Assembly: GCF_005048155.1 (NCBI RefSeq)
Contig: NZ_SUMB01000002.1
Location: forward strand, 496,001-560,000
Direction: 5' to 3'
Length of the DNA stretch: 64,000 nt
Source: Streptomyces piniterrae
GTDB taxonomy: Bacteria > Actinomycetota > Actinomycetes > Streptomycetales > Streptomycetaceae
A program made the translations under genes and the position numbers. Position 1 is the stretch's first letter. Each line of letters begins with the position of its first letter. Below the pieces are notes generated by a model, which searched no databases, was not told the origin of the DNA, and was given only the letters and a program-made list of their open reading frames with translations. Positions 50,405 through 59,463 of the stretch are shown in pieces.

Positions 50405-51757
50405 TCACAGGCCGTTCACGCTGGCCCGGCCGGCCATCGACAGGGGCTTGCGCGGCTGCGGTGTCGCACGCGCGCGGCGCTTGACGTCCGGCTTGCGTCG
50501 ACGCCCACCTGCCAGCAATTGACGGCTCCGAAGCGCCATTTGAATTTCAAACCGGGTACGCGGGTCACGCAGCCGGGACCCGAACAGCTTCTCAATCTGA
50601 CGCATGCGATAGCGCACCGTCTGCGGATGAATGCTGAGCGCCTTGGCGATTTCCGGTGCCCCGCCGCCACCCAGCCATGCCAGCAACGTCGCCTCCAAGC
50701 GTGCGCACCGCTCCGGCGTCAGCCCCGCGAGCGGACGAAGCCGACGGGAGACGAGGGCGCGTGCCAAGGACTCGTCCTGGAGGATCACGAGGGACGACAC
50801 ATGGTCGTCGACGAACACGACCCCGGCACCGCCCCCACCGCCGACTCCGCTGCCGAGCCCGCTCCCGGCTCCGCCACCGAGCCCGCCGCCGAAACCGTCA
50901 ACGGCTCGGCCACCCATTCCGACTCCATTGCCGGCCCCGCCATGCCCGGTCCCGTCACAAGGCCACGCCATATCCAGTAGTCGGCGCGCCCAGCGCACAG
51001 AAGCGGCAGCGTTGTCAGGGGAAACAGCGTGCCCGACCGCGGCAGAACGACAGCGCAGCACTCCGAGGAGCCGGGCCTTTTCATCGGCGAGCGGGCCGGG
51101 AACGAGCAGGCACGGTGTGCGCTCGGGCGCTCCGACGAGACAGTCGCCCAGTGCGGAAGCCACAAGGTGGATATCGGTGCCGGTCCTGAGCGCGACGGCT
51201 CGCACCCTTTCGGGCAGGGGCCAGTTGGCCAGCCGGCTCAGTTCATGCAGTGCTTCCGGGGGCATCGAGCCATCCCCGATGAGAGCGGCGAACAAGGCCC
51301 GGCGGGCTTGTTGGGTCGTCGCGGATCGCGGCTGGCCCAAGCCGACGCCATCATCCGTTTCGTCGTCAAAATCTTCGTCAAAATCGTGAGGTGCGCCGCC
51401 ATACGTACCGCAATCCGCCGCACCCTCATCGGCTACACCGCCCTTCATCCCGCCCTTCATGCCGTCTTTCATCCCGGCCTTCGCGCCTTCGCCGTCCGCG
51501 CCGACGTCGCCCGAAGGCCGCGGCCCGCAGTCGACGGCGTCGCGGAGTACCCCCTCGACCAGCCGCGTGACCCGTACGTGCCCAATGCGTTCGATGAGGC
51601 CCCGGAAACCGAGGGAACGGTCGGCCAGCGATTGCGTGATCAGCTCGGCGAGTGCCGCGCGTTGGCCGCAGTCGTCCTGCGTGCCGCCGCGCCGGATTAA
51701 GCAGGCGCTGTCGAGTGCGCTGCCGATGATTGCTTCACCCATAGTGACCTCATTCAT
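50405..51757 (-). CDS. PucR-type regulator with low-complexity insertions
   Basis: A 450-aa protein whose C terminus is the PucR helix-turn-helix (IAKALSIHPQTVRYRMRQIE followed by KLFGSRLRDPRTRFEI). The upstream part is a helical/GGDEF-like sensing region. Two repeat insertions are unusual: GMKDGMKGGMKGG (~95-107) and a ~45-residue glycine run (GGGLGGGAGSGLGSGVGGGG), both encoded by simple repeats. These probably form flexible linkers. The start used is ATG 51757. The target is unknown; epoxide hydrolase and YjbQ are the neighbours. Confidence 0.82.
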   Translation of the reverse strand: MNEVTMGEAIIGSALDSACLIRRGGTQDDCGQRAALAELITQSLADRSLGFRGLIERIGHVRVTRLVEGVLRDAVDCGPRPSGDVGADGEGAKAGMKDGMKGGMKGGVADEGAADCGTYGGAPHDFDEDFDDETDDGVGLGQPRSATTQQARRALFAALIGDGSMPPEALHELSRLANWPLPERVRAVALRTGTDIHLVASALGDCLVGAPERTPCLLVPGPLADEKARLLGVLRCRSAAVGHAVSPDNAAASVRWARRLLDMAWPCDGTGHGGAGNGVGMGGRAVDGFGGGLGGGAGSGLGSGVGGGGGAGVVFVDDHVSSLVILQDESLARALVSRRLRPLAGLTPERCARLEATLLAWLGGGGAPEIAKALSIHPQTVRYRMRQIEKLFGSRLRDPRTRFEIQMALRSRQLLAGGRRRKPDVKRRARATPQPRKPLSMAGRASVNGL

Positions 51758-52016
51758 CTGGATTCATCCCGGAAGCCGCCGAACACGGCCGGTTCCTGGA
51801 GCCGGCTGAAATTTCGACGCTCGGCCCGGCCGCAGTGCATCCGCGGTCAGGCGCCGGCCAGCGCACCTCCGCCGGCCAAGATGCGCTGTTGATGGGAGGG
51901 TATTCCCTACCGTTGCGTAAGCAATGGCCAGCATCGCAAGCGCCCTGCCGATGTGACCGAGCGGGTGCCGGTCGTCGATCGATCCGCTCCGGCATTTGTT
52001 CTACATGACCGGGCAC

Positions 52017-52046
52017 GTGCCTTTGGCACCTGACGGAGATCCGTCA
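52017..52046. promoter_or_regulatory. Pair of palindromes in the PucR/YjbQ intergenic region
   Basis: GTGCC-TTT-GGCAC (52017-52029) and TGACGGAGATCCGTCA (52031-52046) lie side by side in the 593-bp gap (51758-52350) between divergent genes. The gap has no supported gene. They are candidate operators for the adjacent PucR-type regulator. Confidence 0.45.
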
Positions 52047-52350
52047 CATTTGAGGTGGAGTCTGCCTGAATTAAGGTGCCGTTAGAACGTTCCTGACACC
52101 AGAAATCCCTTTGTGGCGGCGGGAGTACCGCCGGGTCTGTCGTCCGGGGCCCTGAGTCCCTCTGACTCCCCGTCGGCCGCACCGAAGCCGTTCAACTCGT
52201 GCACGCACCGTAAACGACAGCAAACATCCTGGAGGTCTGCAGTCCATGCGACCTCCGGCGGACGCCGTCATGCCCCACCATCGGGGCGGCGCAGGCAGCG
52301 GCGATCACGCGGTGACGTTGTGTGTCGGTGGCGTCTGGCACGATCGAGGC

Positions 52351-52773
52351 ATGCCTGACACGTTCAAGACTCGAGTGATCGACGTGACGACCGGCTCACG
52401 GGAGACGGTCTATGACCTGACCCATGAGTGCGAGCGCTTCCTCCGGGATTCGGCCCAGGGACAGGACGGTTTCCTGAACGTCTTCGCTCCTCACGCGACC
52501 ATGGGCGTCGCCCTGCTGGAGACCGGCGCGGGAAGCGACGACGACCTGCTGGCGGCCCTCAAGAAACTGCTCCCGGCCGACTTCCCCTGGCACCACAAGC
52601 ACGGCAGCCCGGGCCATGGCAGGGACCATGTGTTGCCCGCACTGGTTCCACCACACGCCACACTCCCTGTCGTTGGGGGGAGGCTGGCGCTGGGTACGTG
52701 GCAGTCCGTCTGCCTGGTGGACACCAATGTCGACAACGTCAACCGTCAGGTTCGGTTGAGCTTCCTGGGCTGA
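52351..52773 (+). CDS. YjbQ/UPF0047 family protein
   Basis: A 140-aa protein of the YjbQ family. The conserved histidines are in LNVFAPHATMGVALLE and HHKHGSPGHGRDHVLPAL, with the C-terminal GTWQSVCLVDTNV motif. Some members have weak thiamine-phosphate synthase activity, but the physiological role is unclear. The ATG at 52351 starts MPDTFKTRVIDV at the family's usual position. Confidence 0.93.
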   Translation: MPDTFKTRVIDVTTGSRETVYDLTHECERFLRDSAQGQDGFLNVFAPHATMGVALLETGAGSDDDLLAALKKLLPADFPWHHKHGSPGHGRDHVLPALVPPHATLPVVGGRLALGTWQSVCLVDTNVDNVNRQVRLSFLG

Positions 52774-52904
52774 CCAAGATCGCCCTGGGGGCAGGATGTC
52801 CTCTCGGCTGCCGCGGCCGTCGGCGCCCACATCATCGGCCGGGCTGACGACGGGGGAGGTCTCGGGCGCCACGGACCCGATGATGCGGCCGAAGCCGGGT
52901 CCTG

Positions 52905-53160
52905 TCCTGCGCCAAGGGCGCCACCGGTAAAGCCACTGTCATCGCGGGCGGCGGCTACCGTGGCACCGATCTGGTTAACCCGTACCGATGTGAGAAAGGG
53001 CGGACTGGACTCCCGGTTTGGAAGGAGAAAACATCACGCCTCCCACAAGGCCCGCGCATGCGTCGAGCACGAATTCGCCCGGATGAAGGGCTGGGAGACG
53101 CCCCGCGATTCCGGTCGCCGGAGTACCGCGCGTTGGCGAGAGGTATGGCGTCTTTGAACC
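52905..53160 (+). pseudogene. IS5-family transposase C-terminal remnant (frameshifted)
   Basis: Two frames together spell the end of an IS5-type transposase. The first gives ATGKATVIAGGGYRGTDLVN and RTGLPVWKE. The second, after a shift near 53030, gives HHASHKARACVEHEFARMKG. No N-terminal part or inverted repeats remain. It is a dead fragment. Confidence 0.75.
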
Positions 53161-53442
53161 GCGGGGGCGGTCCGCAGTAGCCGCGGGATTCCCACTACCT
53201 GCAAGGCGGGTGAGGTCAGGACTGCTGTAGCCAATGTCCGCGGCAGCGGCCAGGACAGCCCTGCCGTGGCTCGATGACGGAAAACCGCTCAATGATGCCG
53301 ATCGAGGGGATGGCGACCGAAGGAAAAGATCCTTCAGGCCTTGGGACGGTTTCCATGACGATCGATTCGCAATGCGCCTGGGCGCAGCACAGCCCGTTCG
53401 AGGGCTCCCGGACGGGAACAGCGCCGAAGGCCGGCGGCCGCA

Positions 53443-53577
53443 GTGCTTGGGCCGCTGAACGGGACAGCGCCGCGGTGGGGACGCATCTTCGGCGACTGGG
53501 CCTGGGGCACGTTCGTCCTCACGGTTGCGGTCGGATCCGCCGTGTTCATCATTCTGGCAGCCGCCTGCCACATGTGA
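53443..53577 (+). CDS. Possible 44-aa single-helix membrane peptide
   Basis: A short frame from GTG 53443 encodes WGRIFGDWAWGTFVLTVAVG and SAVFIILAAACHM, a Trp-rich start and a clear transmembrane helix. There is no strong ribosome-binding site, so this is tentative. It lies in the 53161-53679 gap, which has nothing else supported. Confidence 0.35.
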   Translation: MLGPLNGTAPRWGRIFGDWAWGTFVLTVAVGSAVFIILAAACHM

Positions 53578-53679
53578 ACTCCCGCTCCTGTCGGACGCAG
53601 CCGAATCCTCTTCGATCCGGAATCCCGGCAGGGGCGGGACCGCGCTCACGTGCGGTGCTCGGAAGAGACGAGGTGTCAG

Positions 53680-55299
53680 ATGGCGGAGGAGTACGCTCAA
53701 TTGTCCCTGAAGGCCATTCTCGCTCTGTTCGAGCCCAGCGAAGCCAGACTCCTCACCCCTGAGCCGCAGGCCGACGTCCAAGTGACCGCACACGCGGTCC
53801 TGGATCTAACGGAGCGAGCCGGGACCCTGCACCGGGGCGCTCTTCTGATCGCGGTCGGAATCTCTACCGCCGACACCGGACTGCTCGACGCACTGCCCGC
53901 TCTTGCCGACGCGGGTGTTGTGGCGATCGCGCTGAAAACACGTGGTTCACGGGCCGAGCCGCTGGTCGAGACCGCCACAGCGGCGGGCGTCGCCGTGGTG
54001 GACATCGCCGAGGAGATCCCGTGGCGGCATGTCGACGCGCTACTGGGCGCCGCCATGGGCGGGGTCCGGAATGGCACACCCAACTCCTCCCCGGCGGACG
54101 CGGTCGGTGACCTCGCGGCGCTGGCCGATGCCGTGGCGGCGAGGGTGGGTGGTGCCGTCACGATCGAAGACCCGCAGATGCGGGTGCTCGCCTACTCCCA
54201 TATCCCCGGTCAGCCGATCGACGACCTGCGCCGCGAAGCCATCCTCAGGCGCCAGGCCTCCGATGATTTTCTGCAGGCGTGGCGACGAGTCCAGGTCACC
54301 CAGGGCGTGATCCGGATCGACGACCTCTCCCCCCTGCCCCGCCTCGCGGTGGCCGTGCGGGCGGGAACGGATGTGCTCGGTTCCATCTGGGTGCTCCAGT
54401 CCCCGGGTACACGGTTCAGTTCCGTGACAAAGCGAGTTCTGTGCGAGGCCGCCCAGAGTGCGGCACTGCAGCTGCTCAGGCTCCGCTGTGCCACGCACCG
54501 GGAACGCCGGGCACGCGGTGAACTGCTGCGCGCCCTGATGGCAGGTGAGTTCGACTCCTCGCCGACGGCCAGGCTCGGCATCGAGCGCGGCCGCATGACC
54601 GTACTCGCCTTCAGGCTGCCGTCCTTGTCGGAGACCCCCGCCGATGTCGTAGGCCTTCAGGCGGCCGACCTGGTTGCCGCCTGCGCCGAGACGATGGCAC
54701 GCCGCTCCTCCTGTGTGGTGGAGGGCCACGTCGTCTACGCCCTGCTTCCGCTGCCGGACGAGCTGTCCGCGACGCACGGGGCGGTCGCGCTGGCCAGGAC
54801 CGTCCTTGGCCGGGCGGAGGCGTCCTTGCGTATCCGGTTGCGCGCGGGCATCGGCTCGGCCGTGGCCCACCTCACGGAGGTTCCGCGCTCACGTCAGGAT
54901 GCCGACCGGGTGCTGACCGTGCTCGCAACCGGGCATCACGGCCGCCGGATCGCGTCCATCGAGGACGTACGCTGCCAGGCGATCCTGCTGGAGCTCGGCG
55001 ACACCGCCGTCCGCGACCCGCGGTCGCGGCTGGGCTCGGTGGCCGCGATTCTGCGCCACGACTCGGAGAAGCAGGCAGAGTACGCCAAGTCCCTGCTGAC
55101 GTACCTCGAGGCGTTCGGTGACATCGCCGTTGCCGCGGGCCGGCTCCATGTGCACGAGAACACCCTCCGGTATCGCCTGCGCCGGATCACCGAACTGTTC
55201 GGCGTGAATCTCTCCGACGCCGACGAACGCCTTGTGCTCTGGCTGCAACTGCGGCACCTGTGCCGGGTCCGGCATCAGAAGAAGCGCCATGCCTGCTGA
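53680..55299 (+). CDS. PucR-family transcriptional regulator
   Basis: A 539-aa regulator. The N-terminal PucR domain begins YAQLSLKAILALFEPSEARL and continues ADVQVTAHAVLDLTERAG. A GGDEF-like (CdaR) middle domain precedes the C-terminal HTH VHENTLRYRLRRITELFGVN. PucR proteins activate catabolic or nitrogen-source genes. The ATG at 53680 follows GAGGTG. Its 3' end overlaps the convergent kinase gene by 25 bp. A truncated copy of its N-terminal domain lies at 57846-58004. Confidence 0.92.
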   Translation: MAEEYAQLSLKAILALFEPSEARLLTPEPQADVQVTAHAVLDLTERAGTLHRGALLIAVGISTADTGLLDALPALADAGVVAIALKTRGSRAEPLVETATAAGVAVVDIAEEIPWRHVDALLGAAMGGVRNGTPNSSPADAVGDLAALADAVAARVGGAVTIEDPQMRVLAYSHIPGQPIDDLRREAILRRQASDDFLQAWRRVQVTQGVIRIDDLSPLPRLAVAVRAGTDVLGSIWVLQSPGTRFSSVTKRVLCEAAQSAALQLLRLRCATHRERRARGELLRALMAGEFDSSPTARLGIERGRMTVLAFRLPSLSETPADVVGLQAADLVAACAETMARRSSCVVEGHVVYALLPLPDELSATHGAVALARTVLGRAEASLRIRLRAGIGSAVAHLTEVPRSRQDADRVLTVLATGHHGRRIASIEDVRCQAILLELGDTAVRDPRSRLGSVAAILRHDSEKQAEYAKSLLTYLEAFGDIAVAAGRLHVHENTLRYRLRRITELFGVNLSDADERLVLWLQLRHLCRVRHQKKRHAC

Positions 55300-56762
55300 G
55301 GAACTCCGCTGCACGTCTGCATCTGGATCGGTGTTCCGTTCGCGGTCGCAGGACCTCTCACGTCCAGGCACATGCCCTTGTACCCGACGAGTCTGCTGTC
55401 GGACGTGAGACTCCATCGCTGGGCAGGAGTGTCCGCGCAGGACCAGAGCTGCACCGGGGTACCGCCTGCCGCGCGCGGGCCGCGCACCTCGAGACACTTG
55501 TCGGCGAATCCCTTGATGTGCCCATCGCCGGTCAACACCCATCGTTCTTCGGGCACATTGATGCAATCCCACAGCTGGACCCCCGTCCCTGTGTCGGAAG
55601 ACGGACCGAGGACGGTCATGCACTTGCTCGCATAGAGACTTTGCAGTTGAGACGTGACCGTGGCGGTCGCGGACGAAGCCGGTGTGGTGGCTTTTCTTGT
55701 CGTCGACGGAACGGGGGAGCCGGAGTGTGCGGCCGAACCAGCATGAATCGTCGGGGACTTCGTGCTGGCTCCCGCGCCGGCGTTGTGGTTGCCCAGCCTG
55801 GATTCCAGAAAGGCCGTGGATCCGGCCGCGGCCGCGATCACCGCGAGCGTCATGAGTGCGCGACGGACCGAACGCGGGGGAGAGCTGTCGCCTGGTCGGC
55901 GCTCCCGTGGCTTGGTGAGTGGCGCGGTAGCGGATGGGCCGACCTCGGTCTGTTTCGCCCTGCGGTTGCCGCGCTCTGCGGGCCGAGGGGCGGTTTCCGC
56001 CGCGGCGGAGGCGGTGTACGTGGCGCGCGCAGCCTGGAGGCGATCCAGGAAAGCGCTGGCGTCCGCGGGCCGGTCCGCGGGTTCGCTGGACGTGGCACGC
56101 GTCAGCAGACGTTCGACGCCATCTGGTGGGTTCTCGCCGAAGATCCCGTAGAGAGTGACCGCCGCTGAGTAGACGTCACTTCGGGTGTCGGGTTGCCGAC
56201 CTCTGCCCAATTCCGGGGCGAGGTAGCCCGGTGATCCTGCCGGCGCGTTGAGCGTGTGCCGGTCGACGGGTTTGGCAATTCCCATGTCGCACAGGACGGC
56301 CCTTCCTTGCCGCAGGAGAATGTTGCCGGGCTTGATGTCGCGGTGGATGTGACCTTGCCGGTGGATCTCGGCCAGGCCCGACAGCACGTCCTCAGCGAGT
56401 TCGAATGCGTCCTCACGCGACAGGGGAGGGCAGCGGTGCAGTCGATTGTCGAGCGACTCGTCGCACAATTCTGTTGCGATCCACGCCGAGCCATCAGCCG
56501 GTGCATCGGCCCACAGAAAGCGAACGATGTTCGGATGGCCTGACAGCCGACGGTGCAGGGAGCATTCTTGCCGAAATCGGATGTGTTCGTCCTCGGTGAG
56601 CGACCGCTGCCAGACCTTGAGCGCCACGACATCGTCGAATGTTGTGCTCTTCGCCCGGTGGACCACGGATGAAGAGCCCCTGCCCAAAACGCCCAGACTC
56701 ACGAAATTGGCGGGCCCCAGCGGCACATGACGATCCTGGCCTGGTATGGCACCCTCAGTCAT
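55275..56762 (-). CDS. Membrane Ser/Thr protein kinase with extracellular ricin-type lectin domain
   Basis: A 495-aa receptor-like kinase. The N-terminal kinase domain has the glycine loop GVLGRGSSSVVHRAK, Lys49 in VVALKVWQ, the catalytic loop HIHRDIKPGN (Asp142), and DMG (159-161) in place of DFG. The activation segment ends AGSPGYLAPELG. A Pro-rich linker and one transmembrane helix (ALMTLAVIAAAAGSTAFLES) follow. The C terminus is a ricin-B beta-trefoil with VQLWDC/VQLWSC repeats, expected outside the cell to bind sugar or cell wall. Its ATG overlaps the stop of the FHA gene (ATGA). Confidence 0.93.
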   Translation of the reverse strand: MTEGAIPGQDRHVPLGPANFVSLGVLGRGSSSVVHRAKSTTFDDVVALKVWQRSLTEDEHIRFRQECSLHRRLSGHPNIVRFLWADAPADGSAWIATELCDESLDNRLHRCPPLSREDAFELAEDVLSGLAEIHRQGHIHRDIKPGNILLRQGRAVLCDMGIAKPVDRHTLNAPAGSPGYLAPELGRGRQPDTRSDVYSAAVTLYGIFGENPPDGVERLLTRATSSEPADRPADASAFLDRLQAARATYTASAAAETAPRPAERGNRRAKQTEVGPSATAPLTKPRERRPGDSSPPRSVRRALMTLAVIAAAAGSTAFLESRLGNHNAGAGASTKSPTIHAGSAAHSGSPVPSTTRKATTPASSATATVTSQLQSLYASKCMTVLGPSSDTGTGVQLWDCINVPEERWVLTGDGHIKGFADKCLEVRGPRAAGGTPVQLWSCADTPAQRWSLTSDSRLVGYKGMCLDVRGPATANGTPIQMQTCSGVPQQAWRFF

Positions 56763-57625
56763 CCCTGAACTCCTCCGCGGGGGAGCCGTTCCACATCGGC
56801 GGCCGTGATCCGGAAGTGCGAGACGAGTATCTGCGCGACCTCGTAGTAGTCGGGCAGAGCAAGTGCCCGCCGTCGGTTGCCCTCCTCCGCGCCCCGCTCT
56901 TCGGTGGTTCGAGCCCGGTCCTGTCCGAACGTCCACAGTCCGCGGCGCAACTGCGGATCCGCGGGTATGCCGAGTTGTTCCTGCTCCCGAACCAGCCGCA
57001 GCAGTAAACGGTCCTTCAATTCGGGAGAGGCATCGGTGTAGTGCGTGCACAGCTCGCCGACCAGCATGCGGACCTTTTTGAGGCTCGGTTCACCGATGCG
57101 TGACATCACCTCGCGGTACGAGGCCGGCAAATACCCGCCGGCAAGGAGAGGCTCGCAAAGAGCTGCGGCTATGTGCCGCAGATGTCGGGGAACTTCGGGG
57201 ACCCTGGAGAGGGTGGGGATGTCCAGGCCGTAGGTGAGCATCTCGGGTGCGGGCTGGTTCACCTGGCGTACCTGAAGTTCGCAACCGTCCGGACCCAGCA
57301 CGGTGCACACGGGCCTGGGAATGCTGCGGGCGTCTCCGCGTGCCTGCTCGTCACGGCGGCGACGCAGTGGCTGTTCCGGCGGCATATGAGGTATCCGCAG
57401 GTGGAGTTCGTGAGTCGTGGACAGGTTCCGCAACCACAACTCGCCCTCCATCCGCCAGATTCTTCCGGCGACCCTGGAGAGCTCGCGGCCATTCAGCGCT
57501 GACCAGATCACTATGTCGCACGAGGTGTCGTCCCTGCCGAACAAACGGGAATCGCCCTCTTTGGCGAACTCGAATGAGATGTCGGGTTCACCTGTGTAAG
57601 TCACTGTTAAGAACGGCTCAGTCAT
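56759..57625 (-). CDS. FHA-domain-like protein coupled to the kinase
   Basis: A 288-aa protein. The N-terminal ~90 residues show the FHA phosphothreonine-binding pattern RLFGRDDTSCDIVIW … ELSRVAGRIW … LWLRNLSTTHEL, although the usual Asn-Gly is replaced. The remaining helical region (EVPRHLRHIAAALCEPLLAG; EPSLKKVRMLVGELCTHYTD) resembles Streptomyces proteins paired with kinases. Four-base overlap with the downstream kinase start indicates translational coupling and a direct partnership. The ATG at 57625 starts MTEPFLTVTYTG. Confidence 0.85.
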   Translation of the reverse strand: MTEPFLTVTYTGEPDISFEFAKEGDSRLFGRDDTSCDIVIWSALNGRELSRVAGRIWRMEGELWLRNLSTTHELHLRIPHMPPEQPLRRRRDEQARGDARSIPRPVCTVLGPDGCELQVRQVNQPAPEMLTYGLDIPTLSRVPEVPRHLRHIAAALCEPLLAGGYLPASYREVMSRIGEPSLKKVRMLVGELCTHYTDASPELKDRLLLRLVREQEQLGIPADPQLRRGLWTFGQDRARTTEERGAEEGNRRRALALPDYYEVAQILVSHFRITAADVERLPRGGVQG

Positions 57626-57659
57626 GGACCTGTTCCCCTCGCGTAACAGTGCGCCAAGC

Positions 57660-58133
57660 TTAGCCCAAAGGTCGCCTTGGCCTGTCGTGGTCGGAGAGCA
57701 AGATGCCGCCACCTGAGACGCTCCGAACGGCAGGTGGCACCATTCCCGAACGTTCCTCAGGTGCGGACGTACCGATCCCGTCACCGGCGATGTGACGTGG
57801 CAAGGCAGCTCCCAGAGCGGCGAGTTGAAGTGTCCTCGGGGCAGATCCGACAGCCGTCAGAAGGGCTCTTCTGAACGCGGGCCCGGCCTTCTCGGCAAGT
57901 TCGAGGACGGTGTGCGTGGTCACCTGGACGTCGGTATGAGGCGGTGCGGCGAGGAGGCCGGCCTCGGAGGGCCCGAACAGAGCGAGCAGCTGCTTCAGGA
58001 TGTGTATCCGTGCCGGCTCGTCAAGTGCCACCCCCTTGGACGCTGTGATCCGGTTCGGCGCAGAGGCCCCCGCGAGGCCCGTCCCTTCGCCCATGCGGTC
58101 GTGCGAATGCAGGGCAGCCGGATGCGCGGGCAT
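57660..58133 (-). pseudogene. Truncated PucR N-terminal-domain fragment
   Basis: An open frame in which residues ~44-96 (57846-58004) closely match the PucR regulator at 53680, e.g. LALFGPSEAGLLAAPPHTDV and QVTTHTVLELAEKAG against LALFEPSEARLL and QVTAHAVLDLTERAG. After that the resemblance stops, and no sensing or HTH domain follows. It is a duplicated or decayed piece lying on the other side of the FHA-kinase operon and in opposite orientation. Confidence 0.7.
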
Positions 58134-58201
58134 CTACGGCGCCGCGAAGCGGCTGGGCCGGGCTGCACGCTTCCGCGTGCGGCCCGGCCCAGCCTCAGCT
58201 C

Positions 58202-58813
58202 CTAGCCTCCGCAGTACGCCTTGGCTTCGTCAGAGGTCATCGTCCGGGTGTGCTGGCTCACGCTGCCGGCGTCCCCCTTCGGCGCGGTTTCCGTGAAGGG
58301 CAGATACCAGTAATAGTGGCCGTGGTACCGCTCTCCGAAGTGCATCTCGAACGTTCCCGAGGTCTCCAGCAGGGTCGGCTGGCGGGTTACCCAACCGACC
58401 TGACGCGCGGGCACGCTGATGGAGGTGGTCTGCTGCTCCGTGTGAGCTTTCGACCACTCGTGCCCGTACGACACCTGGAGGGAAGTCTTGAAGACCTCCC
58501 AGAAGCCGGCCTCGACGCCCACACTGACGCCGACGCTGTTGGACTCGGTGTCCGTGTCCGACCAGCTGACATTCATCATCTGCGAAACATCCGTGCAGTT
58601 GAAGACGGACGTTCCGACCTGGTGACTCTCGCCCGGGACCTCCTTCGGCGGACCGTCAGGGTGGAAACCGCAGAAGTCGGTGCCTGCGCCGCACTTCTCC
58701 AGCAATTCACGCGAGGATGGAGTGTCGTCGGCCTGTGCGGAGGGCGCGAGCAGGATGCCGCATATGGGGATGAGCGCCACCGCGAGGGTCGCGGCGCGGA
58801 TTGACGTACGCAT
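58202..58813 (-). CDS. Secreted protein resembling aerolysin/ETX-MTX2 beta-pore proteins
   Basis: A 203-aa exported protein. The signal peptide TLAVALIPICGILLAPSAQA is followed by a Cys-containing segment and a long run of alternating polar and hydrophobic residues (NVSWSDTDTESNSVGVSVGV … TSLQVSYGHEWSKAHTEQQT … SISVPARQVGWVTRQP). This is the look of the membrane-hairpin region of ETX/MTX2-type toxins. That is pattern recognition only; family membership needs a profile search. Four cysteines could form disulfides. AAGGAG precedes the ATG at 58813. Confidence 0.72.
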   Translation of the reverse strand: MRTSIRAATLAVALIPICGILLAPSAQADDTPSSRELLEKCGAGTDFCGFHPDGPPKEVPGESHQVGTSVFNCTDVSQMMNVSWSDTDTESNSVGVSVGVEAGFWEVFKTSLQVSYGHEWSKAHTEQQTTSISVPARQVGWVTRQPTLLETSGTFEMHFGERYHGHYYWYLPFTETAPKGDAGSVSQHTRTMTSDEAKAYCGG

Positions 58814-58878
58814 GAAGTCTTTTCTCCTTTTGGGTTGGTCGGGACTGATCCGGGCCATGAGGCGTGAATCCGAAGGGA

Positions 58879-59463
58879 TCAGTCGAATCTGACGGACCTT
58901 GCGCGGTCGTTCATGAACGGGCCGATGTCGGGCGTGGGCGCCTTGATCGGGCCGTCGCGGTCACCGCCGAGGTTCGCCTCGGAGAAGAGATTGATCCAGC
59001 AATTCGCCCATGGTTGCACCGAGCTGATCACGTCGGACCATTCGTCCAGGTTCACCGCAAAGTCCGAAGCTCCGTTGCCCCGACACGGGTGGCTGCCCGT
59101 GAGGGTCAGGGTGGTGCCGCCGTAGTCCTTGTCCGTGAAGAACGTGCCGATGATGACATCGCCGTTCGCGCCGCCGACGTCTTCCATGAGTCGTGACGTC
59201 TCCGCACGGAGTTCCTGGAGCCCCGAGCCCCCGGAGGCCGCCTTCAGGTTGTCCGGTGCGTCGGTGATCCGGCCGCCCGATGCCGTGGAAATCGCGGCCG
59301 AGAAATTGCCGTAACAGGTCTGACGGCCCGTATCGAGTGCCAATACGCAGTGTTCGAGGGCTGGTTGACTTGCCCGGGCGGGCGGCGCGGCAGCCAGGCA
59401 GCCCAGCCCTGCGGCCGCGGCCGCCACGGCGGCCAGGGCGCAACGCGGGAGTTTTCTGATCAT
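58879..59463 (-). CDS. Secreted beta/gamma-crystallin-like small protein
   Basis: A 194-aa exported protein. A signal peptide (ALAAVAAAAAGLGCLAAAPPARA) precedes a mature domain with DKDYGGTTLTLTGSHP and NLFSEANLGGDRDGPI … DRARSVRF, which resembles beta/gamma-crystallin or peptidase-inhibitor I36-type folds. Cysteines at positions suggesting two disulfides are visible. It follows the same-strand toxin-like gene closely (65 bp) and is probably cotranscribed with it. Confidence 0.75.
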   Translation of the reverse strand: MIRKLPRCALAAVAAAAAGLGCLAAAPPARASQPALEHCVLALDTGRQTCYGNFSAAISTASGGRITDAPDNLKAASGGSGLQELRAETSRLMEDVGGANGDVIIGTFFTDKDYGGTTLTLTGSHPCRGNGASDFAVNLDEWSDVISSVQPWANCWINLFSEANLGGDRDGPIKAPTPDIGPFMNDRARSVRFD

